A DNA stretch of 64,000 bases, taken from assembly GCF_002775205.1 (NCBI RefSeq), contig NC_036454.1, positions 7,631,882-7,695,881 of the forward strand. The letters are read 5' to 3'. Positions within the stretch are counted from its first letter, which is position 1, and every line of letters starts with the position of its first letter. Below the pieces are notes generated by a model. It made no database searches, was not told where the DNA came from, and worked only from the letters and a program-made list of their open reading frames with translations. A program made the translations under genes and the position numbers. Origin of the DNA: Xiphophorus maculatus (taxonomy: Eukaryota > Chordata > Actinopteri > Cyprinodontiformes > Poeciliidae). Below, piece by piece: positions 1-64,000 of this stretch.

Positions 1-329
1 AAAGTTACTTAGTAACACAAATAATACCTTGTTTTTTTAAGTAAAACTTGAACTAGGCCAGTACCTTGCCAGAAAGTCCAACCCATTTTTTTCAGTCTCT
101 CCAGCTGTGCACTGCTTTGTCTGTTACATAAGATCCCAGTAAAATAAATTGAGGTTTATGTTTAAAATGTGGCAGAATGTGGAGATGTTCAATGAATGGT
201 AAAACTTTTACAAGATGTTCTATTTCATATTATTGTTTATTACATATGTTAAGCTTTAGTGCCTTCATTTAATGATTTTCTGCTCTTTTTTTGTCCCCAA
301 TGCAACTCTCCACACTCTGTAAAATAAAG

Positions 330-605
330 ATCGAGACACTGCCAAATGAGCTGTTCCAGTGCAAAAAGCTTCGCACCTTGAACCTGGGGAACAACTGCCT
401 CCAGTCCCTTCCATCACGCTTTGGAGAGCTGACCGCACTGACTCAGCTGGAGCTCAGAGGAAACCGTCTGGAGTGTTTGCCCGTGGAGCTGGGAGAGTGC
501 AGACTGCTGAAGAGAAGCGGTCTTGTGGTCGAAGAGGACCTCTTCAACACGCTGCCCACCGAGGCTAAGGAGCAGTTGTGGAAAGCTGACAAAGAACAAG
601 CATGA
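330..605 (+). CDS. lrrc8a: LRRC8A-type volume-regulated anion channel subunit, last coding exon (partial gene)
   Basis: This is the C-terminal 91 codons of an LRRC8 protein, ending in a TGA-terminated DKEQA tail. LRRC8A is the obligatory subunit of the plasma-membrane VRAC channel that releases chloride and organic osmolytes on cell swelling; this part belongs to the cytosolic leucine-rich repeat domain. Visible are three LRR segments (LPNELFQCKKLRTLNLGNN, LPSRFGELTALTQLELRGN, LPVELGECRLLKRSG) and the family C-terminal motif VVEEDLFNTLP. The tail and the ECRLLKRSG stretch fit LRRC8A better than B, C, D or E as I remember them. I start the exon at 330, after an AAG acceptor preceded by a pyrimidine-rich tract, because the family match begins at IETLP; the in-frame ATG at 291 is upstream of it and is probably intronic. 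The rest of the gene lies left of the window. The acceptor is weak, so the exact border is uncertain. Confidence 0.85.
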   Translation: METLPNELFQCKKLRTLNLGNNCLQSLPSRFGELTALTQLELRGNRLECLPVELGECRLLKRSGLVVEEDLFNTLPTEAKEQLWKADKEQA

Positions 606-1659
606 ACTCGTTTGTGAGGAAACCAAACGATACTGTGCGCTTTGGTCAGGATACAGAGTGGAAGCCCATGGTGTCCCTGAGGCACAAAGAAACAGGATGT
701 GCTCCCGCTTCAGTGTACTGCCAGTAAAGTTAGGTATTAAACCAGTGCCAGTTTAGCAGACCAAATGCTGACTCTGGCATCTGCTGCTTGTTTTTTATTT
801 CTCTTTTGTAAAACTTCCGAGGCTAGTGCCATTATGATCTTGATCTTTTGTTTACAGTATCATTTTGTGGTATTAATGGTTTAGAGGAAAAAAATGTAAA
901 AGAAAGCTACTGGCCAACTGAGCATATGTGGACTGCTCTGAATTCCAAAATAGGTTCCTATTTATACGTTTTTTTAAAATATGTTTACTCTTGGGGGTTT
1001 ATATGAACAACTAAAGTTAAATTGCCAACCTTACAAAGTAAACACTTGGTGTAGCAGCGTATCTCTTGTACAACACTAATGTTAACCTAATTACGACATG
1101 GATCAAAGTGTTTCTGCTCTGCACTGTCGGCCGTGGTTCTCAGATACCTGTGCTGGCTTGGTTGGTAAAGTCTTGAAAATATGACATGAAACACATTAGA
1201 GGTAACTGAAAGTGCTGTAGTCAGAGATATAAAGTTGCCTTTAGGGAAATTGTGGTGGCATTAGTGCAGCAAAATTACTGTGCATGGATTGAGGTTTGAA
1301 AATAATTTGGATTTTTGACCTCATTCTGAAGCTATTTGTGTTCTCATCCTCAAGTTTAAGGATAAATCTTTCCACAAAATGCTACTTAAATGGGCATCAT
1401 TAGGGAATGTTTTGTACAACTTAGACTCAGGGCGTGTTGGGGGTTTTTTAGGTGGAGTGGATCAAATTCTGTTCGGTGTGCTGTGTTTGTATTTTAAAAA
1501 GAAAAGAAAATTAAAATACAAGTAGGTTTTGAACAAAAATTGTTTAAAAATGTGTGACTTTTGAAGTTGGATTTAGTGGAGAGAATGAGAACATTTTGTA
1601 ACTTACTTGCTCAAGATGCTGATAACATTTTAGAGAAGAAGCTTGGATTACTTAATTGG

Positions 1660-1828
1660 GGTGACTTGTGTCCAGTAGGAAGAGTAGTTGTCTTGTAATC
1701 CGAAAGTTGTGGGTTGAATTCCAGGATCTGCCACTTAGATGTGCCCATGGGCAACACACTTGACCACAAACACTTTGAGTAATAGGTATAACTTGAAAAG
1801 CACTGCATAAATTCAATCCATTTACAGT
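1660..1828 (+). repeat. tRNA-derived SINE-like element, degenerate
   Basis: The segment carries a tRNA-like head: an A-box-like GTAGGAAGAGTAGT near 1676, then a B-box-like GTGGGTTGAATTCC near 1709. It continues into a tail reading CACTTTGAGTAATAGG and ending in a AAATTCAATCCATTTACAG stretch. This matches a dispersed fish repeat whose copies end in a similar 'CAATCCATTTAC' 3' end. It looks internally shortened and mutated. The B box has lost its usual C (GGTTGAATTCC rather than GGTTCGATTCC), so it is probably transcriptionally dead. The family name is not assigned. Confidence 0.65.
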
Positions 1829-3133
1829 TAAGCTAACATCCATTAGGGCTGGGCCGAGAAAACATTTTGGGAAGATAAATACCTTTTTGCAGCCTATAAT
1901 GGTATTTTAACCTTTGCACATTGTCACTTTTGTGAAAAACTTCTTTTACATAAAAAGCCATAGTAAGTGGCCAGGTTTTTTTGTGGCCTGTTGCCAGTTG
2001 CATTGTTTGTGAAACATATTGCAAACTAGTTCTGTGGATCAAGATTTCTATTTAAATAGCATTTTAATGCAAAGAAGGGCACAGTTTAATTTCTAAATTT
2101 GAGTTTGTATAAATTATTAACATTGCCGTTTTAAACAGAAATAGGCTTTGACTTTTCGACTTTGACTAGACTGCGTAGATCAAACATATATTTAAATTCT
2201 AGTTATTCAGACAATATCTGACCATTGGTTGAGAGATTCTTTTTTTAAAAACCTCTGAGTTGGTTAATTTATTTTAAGGAAACAAAAAATTAAGATTAGA
2301 TTTATCTGCTTGAAAAACTGAGTTGTTACAATACATAGCTTATCACGTCACTCAAATCTGTTTAAGGTTCCTGATATGAACTTCATATCTTTTGTAACAT
2401 ATAATGTTTCCCCTTGGATAATCCTGACAAACCTCATGAGGTAAATGCAGTTTTGCACAGATTTAGTGAAACTGACATTTTTAAATGAAATGTTTGACGA
2501 GATGATATTATCATTAGATTCACTGAAGTCAGCTACTAGGATGAGTTTTACTTTTTTTATCCATGCAAATTTCTCATGATTTGAAATTAAATTAAAGCCA
2601 ATTAAACATTACATCTTATTAATTAAAAGCAGAGAAAGAAAAACATGACTTCAAATTAATTAATAAAGAAATCATAGAATTAGCTGTATTAACAGTGTTA
2701 TGTGGTATTTAAGTATCTACACTGTAACATATGCATGGTATAATCAAGAGTAAAATGCTATGGGTTAATATTATCATGTATTAATACAGACTTTTAAATA
2801 AAAAGTTCTCCGCATGATTGCTTTTATTTAAAACTGTCCTCCAGACGGTTTGAGGTTTGCATGAAAGACTTACCTTAGTAAGAGTAATTGGGGCTCTTCT
2901 TTAGTCCCCACATGTTGACCTAGACTGTTGTGTGTTTTGTGGCCATTAATATTTGAGAACAGTCCATTTTTTTCCTGCAAGCATTAAAAAATGTAGGAGC
3001 AATCTATCATCCAGTTGGAGAAAAACTGCAATCACTTTTATATTCACTAGCATAAATGACTTACGGTAGATGACTGCTCCTTGGACTGACTCTTGAAAGC
3101 TTTTCTGTACCTTGATACCGTCACACAGGCCCA

Positions 3134-3162
3134 GTCCTAATTCATACAGATAGAATTAGGAC
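3134..3162. repeat. Short perfect inverted repeat (10 bp arms, 9 nt loop)
   Basis: GTCCTAATTC at 3134-3143 is followed by its exact reverse complement GAATTAGGAC at 3153-3162. It lies in the lrrc8a 3' UTR or intergenic region. If transcribed it would form a small stem-loop. No function is assigned. Confidence 0.6.
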
Positions 3163-5319
3163 ACATAGAAATTTTGTTTTATGTCATCCTTTAGTCCAAA
3201 TATTTATTTTTAGTCACCACCACTCCATTTAATTTCTTATAGAAGGGGATATCCCTGCTCGTTGTGTTGCTCTTCTGTGTAACTCACGTCGTTTTTACTC
3301 ATTCAACAATAACTACATTTGGCACCAGTAGTTACTTTTGCAGCTAAACTAGACATTTCCTAATATTGCATTCTTGCTTTGTTACAATACCGGTCATAAC
3401 TTTATTTTCATATAAGCTAACAAGTAGAGGTTTGGAAATGTAACTTGAGCTTGTTGACCTTAAATGTGCAAAATTCATTTATTGTTCACTTTTTTTTGTC
3501 ACATGGATCTGATGTTTATATACCCAATTATGTTTTAATTTAAAGTTGTTGTTTTTTCTCAACTGTTGCAAGTGTTCAAAATGAAGTAAAAAGTGTTTTA
3601 TTTTATGTTTGAAGGTCACTTTTCTAGGATTTCTAATATTAAAACAAGAAAAAAGCCTTCGTTATTAGTTTCATAAAGTGATGCAGTCAGGGAAGACTGT
3701 TTTTCTTCCCTGAATAAAAGTGTGAAAAAACACTCAGACAAGTAGCAGTCTTCACTATTTTAACTCTGCTGAAAAGTATGAAACATATTTTAAGCCACGT
3801 GCATCTAATTCAGTAGCATGTGTAGTTATGATAAATTGTGCAATATTGCCTTCATTTAAACAAAATGTGGGTTTTACAGGTTTGGGGGCATCAGCATCCT
3901 TTTTGATGCACTGTTGTTTTTTTTTACTACAGGGATTTAAAGTATTGTAGGTGAAGTAGGTCATTTAAAATTATGTTTTTCTGGAGAATGCTTTTACACT
4001 CTAGCACCTTTTCCCACAATGTTACATTTTGCAAATGCAATAATGGCACAAAACTAACATACAAGATGTATTGTTTGTGTTGTTTGTCTTGCTCTTGGGT
4101 GATTGCATACCATGAAAACAAAGTGTGTAAATTAGGATTCATTATCTTTAAAACGTGCGCTTCTGTAAGGTATGTCCAAAACCTGTTGGACATAGTCCTC
4201 TTACTAAGACAATCAACATTTTTGACCAAGTGTAAAATAAAAAGTGAAGTTGTAGTGAGTAAACATTTTCCATAGTTTGCTTGGATAGTTATTTGTGTAT
4301 AGACTGTGTTTGTCTCATTCTTTTTTTAAACTTTTTGTAACTTTTCTTCTATTATGTCAGATATTATGTTGAAATAGTTTCTCAGGAATCCAGCTAGAAC
4401 TCTTCTTTTTTCTATTGGTTGCCTATTGTTTTTTTGTTTTGTTCATTTTTTGTAATACACATGATTTTTGTTTAGATCTAAACTGCTAGGAGCATTTTGT
4501 GTGCTGTTTTCATTATTTTTTAAAGATGTCTTGAAAAAATAAAACCCTTGGCTTAATAATGAACTAAAATTTTACCATTGATCATGTATAAACTAGCTAC
4601 TTTTAGATGTGTTATATTACAAAGGACAAGTCTGTGTGTTTGAATTATAGGGCTTTCTTCATGCTGTCATTCATGATAGTTTTTTTTTTTTTTTTGTGGG
4701 TACAAAAATCATCATCAGTGTTTCTCTTTTCCAATAAAATGTGCTCATTCAGTTTTGTTGAGTAACTTTTTGTTGCCAAAACATGAAGAAAAAAAAGAAT
4801 CCTAAGTATTTTTGCAGCACTATCATTATTCATGCTATAGTGTTTTGCTGTCTTATTTACATCTGCTTCTCGTTTGCCTGTGTACCACCCAGAACAATAA
4901 AATAAACTAGGTTGAAAAGAATTGTCTGATCTTTTGTTTCTGGTACAAATTGTTCTTCATTATCATTGATTCCCCTGTTAAAGATGTATTAAAATAAACA
5001 AAAATAAATTTCTTTCTGAAAGTGAAAACCTAGGATTTGCACATAGTTACCCAAGAAAACAACAGCAGATATTTAATGTATTTGGTGGTAAGCCTTTCAG
5101 TACTTTATAAACTAATAAAAGTATTTTCAGAGCTACAAGGATCCAATTTAAGGACTTTAGAATTGGGGTTTTGTGCTCTATTTTCCTAACTTTAATAAGA
5201 ATGTGAGCAGTGGCATTTTGAACCAGCTGCAGGTGTCAGAATTTTTAGACAGACCTATGAGGATGAGCTGTTCCAGATCCTGTTGGGACACGATATCTTC
5301 ACAACACTAATTTCCACAC

Positions 5320-5411
5320 ACACTGTGAACATTTGATTGTTACACTGTGAACATTTGATTATTATCATTTTGTTGTTTTAAAAAAAATAAAATAACAATA
5401 ATAATAATAAT
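5320..5411. repeat. Two-copy tandem duplication followed by an AAT microsatellite
   Basis: The 19-bp block ACACTGTGAACATTTGATT occurs twice in direct tandem with a three-base spacer (about 5320-5361). It is followed by an A/T-rich run and a short (AAT)n array ending near 5411. This sits less than 200 bp upstream of the first ppil3 exon. It is probably simple replication slippage. Confidence 0.6.
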
Positions 5412-5598
5412 CCGACGAAAAGCTGTAAACGGTTTCATTTACACAGGATTCAAATTTTACTCAACTTGGCCTGACCATAGACATGAACGGTCCTGACAAC
5501 CAACGCTCAGTAGTTCTTCGCGGAACCATTAACCAAGGTACTCTATTCCAGCCGGATGGGTTTGTTGTATGCACCACAGCATAGAAGCAACATTTGAA

Positions 5599-7232
5599 AT
5601 GGTAATTTCTTTGTAACATTTTATAAAAAGTTTGGGATGCGTTTCAAATAGTTTATCATTCTCCTAATCGATTAAGGAACGGCGTATTTTACAGATACTA
5701 ATGACGTAATGACTATATTAACACCGCGGGTGTAACGGGGGTATTTGTCAATTTGAGCTAACATGCTCGGTGTGCCAAATAAGCCTCATTGATTCCGTTG
5801 TTTGTAATATTTTTAAATATATTTCATGTTCATGTTTTAGGCAGTTACCCTCCACACAGATCTGGGAGAGATTAAGATTGAGCTGTTCTGTGAGCGCGCC
5901 CCTAAATCGTGTGAGGTGAGTTTAAAGCTGATTTTAATCTAAGAAAGCCTCATCAATATCTGTGGAAAAGCTGTATTCACTTAATTATTATGTTTGGTCT
6001 GAGCTCAGAAAATTGAAACGTAAATGTTAGAATCTAACAACATTGAGCTCTGAGATAATCTGTTTTGTCATTAGGTACAGACAGCTTTATTACCAACTCT
6101 AGTAAAGATTTGTATAGGAGTGAATGAATGTACTCAAACTGAAGGATATTCTATTTCTATTTGTTTATTTGCCATGCAGTTGTTCAACATAAGTTTTTTC
6201 ATATGTAGCAATAAAAGCTATGCGTAAAAGCATAGCTACACTGAGACATGCTACAGTGCAGGAAGAATGTATTGTAAATCTTTCTACTTTCTGTACCAGG
6301 TGTGAGAACATGTTTGTTTGCAGCCTCTTACGACAAGAAAAGTTGTAATTGAAGATACAGAGCAGCCAGTTTTGTGATTGCAAACCTAAAAAGTTAGCAT
6401 AGAAAAGGCAGCAGAACACTCAATCTTGATTTCATGTTGAAATCACTGGTTTTTTATTTACTTTACAGAACTTCCTGGCTTTGTGTGCAAGTGGGTTGTA
6501 CAATGGTTGCTCCTTTCATCGAAACATAAAAGGCTTTATGGTTCAAACCGGAGACCCGACAGGTATAGAGTTTATTACACACAAACATGAACACAGCGCT
6601 TTTTCTGACATTCTCACTATCTCTAGATTTTTTTCTTGATTGATTATTTGATTTTTTAAAATTCTGCAGGCACAGGCAAAGGAGGAACAAGTATATGGGG
6701 TCGTAAATTTGAAGATGAATTCAGTGAGCACTTAAAGGTGAGCAAACCACTGTTTTTTTATTTACTTTAAAGTCTCTTTGTTTGAGACCAGCTTAAACAT
6801 AAGAGTGCAGCAGGATTATTTGATTTCTCTTTCTTTTTAGCACAATGTCAGAGGAGTGGTGTCGATGGCAAATAATGGCCCCAACACCAATGGTTCCCAG
6901 TTTTTCTTCACATATGCCAAACAACCTCATCTGGACATGAAGTACACAGTGTTTGGAAAGTATGAAACTTATACAATGTACAGCTGTAATGATTCTGAGA
7001 TTACCTATCGATTTATTCTGATTCAAACCCAAAGGAGAGACTTTTAATACATCTTCTGAAGTTCATTTTTTTTCCCTTTATTTCCTCTCTCCTGTTGACT
7101 TGTAGGATTATCGATGGTCTGGAAACGCTGGACGAGCTGGAGAAGCTGCCAGTGAATGAGAAGACATTCCGGCCGCTGACTGAGAGCCGGATAAAGGACG
7201 TGACCATTCATGCCAACCCATTTGCTGGGTAG
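5599..7232 (+). CDS. ppil3: Peptidyl-prolyl cis-trans isomerase-like 3 (cyclophilin), complete, six exons
   Basis: PPIL3 is a single-domain cyclophilin found with the spliceosome; the family catalyses proline isomerisation. Exons: 5599-5601, 5841-5915, 6469-6562, 6670-6737, 6841-6959 and 7106-7232, giving 161 aa, the same length I recall for human PPIL3. The start ATG is the last three bases of exon 1, directly followed by GTAATT; this is the only ATG that joins to the GCAGTTACCC exon in frame. All other junctions have GT/AG borders and keep the frame. Visible motifs are [17 protein letters not shown] (active-site Arg44, Phe49, Gln52), [14 protein letters not shown] (about 89-102) and the C-terminal HANPFAG. 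The position of the usual cyclophilin tryptophan (W121 of CypA) is His110, in QPHLD, as is typical of this subfamily. The 5' UTR lies upstream, roughly 5440-5598; no TATA box is evident. Confidence 0.95.
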
Positions 7233-7645
7233 ACGACTCTCACCACAGATATTCAGACCTGTTCTTTGTTGCTTCAGTGAGGCAGAGGATACAGGGCCTT
7301 TCCAGAGTTAAAATGGATTGCTTGTCAAAGGGAGAAAAGTAACTGCAGCAAAAAGAAAACAGTTACACCAGGCAAGAACTGACTATGAAGGTCCAAAGTT
7401 CTTAGTAGTTTTTTTGATAAGGAAATACACAACTTGATTTTAAAAAATCACACCTTGTGCTTTAGCCACTTTTTTTTAGCTCCATGTCTGAAACTCGAGG
7501 TCTTTCATAAAAAGTTTTTCTTTATTTATCTGTTCTTCTAAATTTGTTCACAATCAAGCCTGACCTGGATACATAGTCAAACCCTGCTCCTGCTTCATTT
7601 TCCATTTTTGGTCATATTAATAAAAAAGATAAATACATTTTTCAG
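7233..7645 (+). other. ppil3 3' UTR with polyadenylation signal
   Basis: The sequence after the TAG stop runs to an AATAAA at 7619-7624, the first convincing signal after the stop. Cleavage would be expected within about 30 bases. No other feature is seen in it. Confidence 0.6.
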
Positions 7646-7721
7646 TATACTTGTGTGTTGTCTGGTATTGCATAATGCTATTGAGAAAACTTGCTGAGAA
7701 GCTTAAGTTTTTACGGAATTA

Positions 7722-8005
7722 CAGGTGCATCTCACTTTATTGGAATGTCATTGAAAAGTTTATCAATTTCTATAATTTAGCTCAACAAGTCAAACTCCTA
7801 TTGATTCATTGGATATATTTCATGCACTTTGTTTCTGTTTGAAAATTGATATTCTATATTACATTAAAAATGAAATATTTTAATTCATAAATGATGACCT
7901 AGTGAAAAAGAAATGTGCTCTGTGTCCCCAATACTTGATCAGGGATCCTTCTTGTATTAATGCGTAGGTGCAGCATTGCATGGACACAATCTGCCTGACG
8001 TTATA
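7722..8005 (-). mobile_element. Degenerate Tc1-like transposon relic, internally deleted
   Basis: It begins ACAGGTGCATCTCACTTTAT, the terminal sequence of a Tc1-like family widespread in teleosts whose copies start 'acaggtgcatctcaataaa'. Further in, GATCAGGGATCC and the stretch around TGCATGGACACAATCTGCC match the transposase 3' coding region of that family read on the - strand. No open frame survives. It lies between ppil3 and the SDR gene. The family is assigned from memory of the consensus, so the limits are approximate. Confidence 0.55.
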
Positions 8006-8640
8006 TATGTTTTCAAGACTACTGCTGAAAAGTTACAAGTTTAAAAACAAACTGAATCCACTTTAAATACTTTGTTGGTTATTTAAATGGACTTATTTTA
8101 GCTTTAATCATGTCATAATGTTATTACGACAAACCTGGAGTGTTCCTTTGTCTGTTTCTAGCATGTTTGAAGAATTTATTATTGGATTAAAATAGTATCC
8201 AATAATTCCAGGAAGGTAAGTGATACCAAAACTTTTGTTTCTACCTTTTTCATGTTCTCAGGGGATGTGGGGTTTTGTTACCTGTACACAGGGGTGTACA
8301 AACTTTTTGCCATGTGACCATAATAACACATTTTAATTTCAAACTGAAAACAAATGTTGCGTTGTACAAACATATTCCATTTATAGAAATACTGTCACAA
8401 TTCTGTGAAATACCATAATTTGGGGCAAATTTGCACCACTCTTGAATAGTAGTTGCAAATGACCTTGTGGTCAGTCTTATGACGCCATAGTTATTAAAAT
8501 AAACAAAAATAAACTACCAAATTATATCACCGCGTGTAATAACTCTAAAAGACAAAAGTTTTACTTTTAGAATTGATTCATGTTTTTTTAGGAGGCACCT
8601 GTAGCTCCTGTTCGCATAATAAACTAAAACTCTGGTGCTG
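8006..8640. other. Intergenic DNA, no gene seen
   Basis: The sequence is AT-rich with no coding potential. Around 8290-8345 the text GGGGTGTACAAACTTTTTGCC resembles the end of another dispersed fish repeat, but the match is too short to assign. Confidence 0.35.
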
Positions 8641-8650
8641 GTTTGTCATA

Positions 8651-8658
8651 TTACGTCA
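8651..8658 (+). promoter_or_regulatory. CRE/ATF-like site upstream of the SDR gene
   Basis: TTACGTCA (TGACGTAA on the other strand) is an exact variant CREB/ATF octamer, 66 bp upstream of the SDR start codon. It fits a proximal promoter position, but an 8-mer of this type also occurs by chance and the transcription start is not known. Confidence 0.3.
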
Positions 8659-8723
8659 TCACTGGTGGACAGACCTTGCTGGTCCTGGATTAGAAACCAT
8701 AGACATAAGCAAAACGTTCAAAA

Positions 8724-15798
<7,075 letters not shown>

Positions 15799-17510
15799 GG
15801 GATGTTAACATGCAAAAGCCTAAGAATAAAGGCATTTTGAATAAAGTGTCTCAGTAATTTTTTTTTTTTTGGTTTGTTTGTTTTATCACAGAAGATAGGA
15901 AGGAAAAGTAGGCGTATTATAGTAATTTAGAGTCATTTAATTTAGAGTCATTTTATCAAATGTAACCATTTTGGCCAACTAAAATGTAATAAAGTGTAAT
16001 ATTGTTGGATGTAATAACATTTTGTCAGTTAATATGTTAAAGGTATAGCATTAAAAAATGTATTGTAAATCTAACATACGCAGCTGACATGTCAATAGGG
16101 CTTTATGACTCTTTGTTTTTCATACAGTTGGCTCATTAAAAATAGGAAAATGAGTGCTATATAGTGTACTCATTGTATTCTTTTAAATATTTAATCAAAC
16201 GTTTTTACTATGCAAGTTTACAACTTCATGTAAACTTGGATATTTAACACTGTGAGGATCATTGAGTTGTGTTTTTCATATTCTTTGAAATTTAAATTAT
16301 TTTATCTTGTCAAAACATGTATTATATAAAAGCTGTTTCTAAAGAGTTTCACACTTTATCTCAATTACCTGTGAAGTCATTAAAACTTTATTCAGCATAA
16401 AAAAAAAAGATTGTTCACACAACAAAAACTGATATTTACATTGTATTCTGTCATGTTAGAAATCCTCTGAGTTCACAGACTGGTGAGACCAATCATATTT
16501 GTTGCATCTTAAATAACCTTTAAAGCGCTGGTATCTGCTTCTGAGGTGGCGAGCTAATGAATATTTAAATAAGTTTTAAATAGAAATTATTGATACTAAA
16601 TGGTTGCAGATAATAAACTTACATTTGACAAGAAAAACTTATCTTATGGTATTGAAAATTATACAAATAATCGTTAAACTGTCAAGATGATACTTCAAGA
16701 AATTGTGTGTGTGTGTATACTTTACATTCTTCCCTTTTAAAACACAGAGATAGCTCGGATGAGCGCTGACAAGAGTTTATCCCCAGAGTGTGCACAGCTT
16801 TAGCACCAGGTGTCACCTCTATGTTGTCCCAGATTAGATCAGGTCGTGGCTTCAGTTTGCATCGAGTTGAGCGGTGCAGAGCGAGGTAGCATTTTTGACA
16901 TCTTTGCTCCACGTTTGCACTAAAAGTGCCACACAACACTGTGAACATACCTGCACGAACACTCATCACCGAGCTGCTAATTGAGGCTCACGCAGAAACA
17001 CCTGGAGTAACATTGGATACCTGAATGGGTGATATGACTGTATATCCCTACACGTTGCAAACTATAGCAATTGCACTTCAACACAGTACAGAGTACATTT
17101 ACATCTATAAATAGTTTCATTTCAAGATGTATAATTTCCATATTTTTGTACAATTTTTTGCAGAACGGTTCGTCAGACCATGAATAAAAATATACAACAA
17201 GGTTTCAGAGATGACAAGTTTAAGATGCTCATCTAATTTTTCCGAAGGAAGCATCCGGCTCTTGTATCACACAACCAAGTCTTTGTTTTCAGTTGGGCCA
17301 GAAGTTTTATCTCTGCAATTTCAATGAGCTGTCTTTTTATAGTGTCCCTGCTGTTGTTTTTGTCTTGTTGTTTTTATTTTGCAGTCCAAGCATTTTTCAT
17401 AGGTAGGGTGGAGGGCTTCGTTGTTTTCGAAAGTACAAAATCTTTGATGTTCTTCCTCCGTTTCAAAGCTTTCATGCAGTCGCTCCTTTGTGAAGTGTTC
17501 AGAGTCGGCG
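15799..17510. other. Convergent 3' UTR region between the SDR gene (+) and the collagen gene (-)
   Basis: On the + strand AATAAA occurs at 15825-15830 and 15840-15845, just after the SDR stop, so that mRNA probably ends near 15865. On the - strand AATAAA (TTTATT on +) occurs at 17373-17378, close to the collagen stop, and at 16387-16392; the latter would give a 3' UTR of about 1.1 kb. Open frames here, such as one at 16682-16969 on the - strand, show no family resemblance and are treated as UTR noise. A short direct duplication (ATTTAGAGTCATTT) lies near 15926-15953. Confidence 0.55.

Positions 17511-64000
<46,490 letters not shown>

Larger units (their letters stand above)
606..4930 (+). other. 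Probable lrrc8a 3' UTR and intergenic DNA
   Basis: No convincing coding sequence lies here; the open frames are short, AT-driven and unlike known proteins. The stretch is AT-rich and contains a SINE-like repeat (about 1660-1828), a small hairpin (3134-3162) and several AATAAA signals on the + strand, for example 4538-4543 and an overlapping pair at 4896-4906. LRRC8A transcripts are known for long 3' UTRs, so much of this may be transcribed, but the sequence alone does not show where the mRNA ends. Confidence 0.4.

Noticed and set aside
291..329. ATG at 291 as the start of a small LRR protein
   Set aside because: The family match begins at 330 after a splice acceptor; the residues before it do not continue the LRR pattern.
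3927..4275. Overlapping 100-codon frames on both strands
   Set aside because: AT-rich 3' UTR/intergenic sequence; the two frames mirror each other and neither has domain features.
16682..16969. 95-codon - strand frame downstream of the collagen stop
   Set aside because: No recognisable domain; it lies in the probable 3' UTR and has no splice or coding signature.

Overview
This is vertebrate nuclear DNA, almost certainly from a ray-finned (teleost) fish. The protein-coding sequence is split into short exons with GT/AG borders, the background is AT-rich, and Tc1-like DNA transposon relics of types familiar from teleost genomes are scattered throughout. There is no operon, no prokaryotic gene layout and no CRISPR array. 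All exon borders were placed by eye from reading frame, splice signals and family knowledge; no alignment or database search was run.

Layout. (1) About 1-4930, + strand: last coding exon and probable long 3' UTR of an LRRC8A-type volume-regulated anion channel subunit, with a tRNA-derived SINE-like repeat. (2) 5599-7232, +: complete six-exon ppil3 (cyclophilin-like peptidyl-prolyl isomerase, 161 aa). (3) 8724-15798, +: complete eight-exon classical short-chain dehydrogenase/reductase (265 aa); its 4.8 kb third intron holds the best preserved Tc1-like transposon of the window, frameshifted and lacking one inverted repeat. (4) 17511 to beyond the right edge, - strand: a fibrillar procollagen gene read right to left. 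I place 54 exons: 48 exons of Gly-X-Y helix (907 residues in the window), one short exon leaving the helix, and five exons of C-propeptide ending in CFL. The C-propeptide fits COL27A1 better than COL24A1. The N-terminal domain and roughly the first 80-90 helix residues lie off the right edge. The SDR gene and the collagen converge tail to tail.

About 45 kb of the window is this one collagen gene, mostly introns. Those introns hold most of the odd structure: Tc1 relics of several families, a diverged tandem repeat with a period near 113 bp, a very long TACA/GATA microsatellite pair, a CA repeat just downstream of a splice donor, and a scatter of short perfect palindromes that look like template-switch mutations. 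In the coding part the points of interest are two glycine substitutions and one seven-residue interruption in the helix, three helix cysteines, and a ninth cysteine in the C-propeptide.

The four genes do not form a shared pathway. LRRC8A (channel), PPIL3 (spliceosome-associated isomerase), the SDR (oxidoreductase) and collagen XXVII (cartilage/notochord matrix) are simply neighbours; in human, as I recall, LRRC8A and COL27A1 both lie on 9q. I found no convincing evidence of a previously undescribed biological system.
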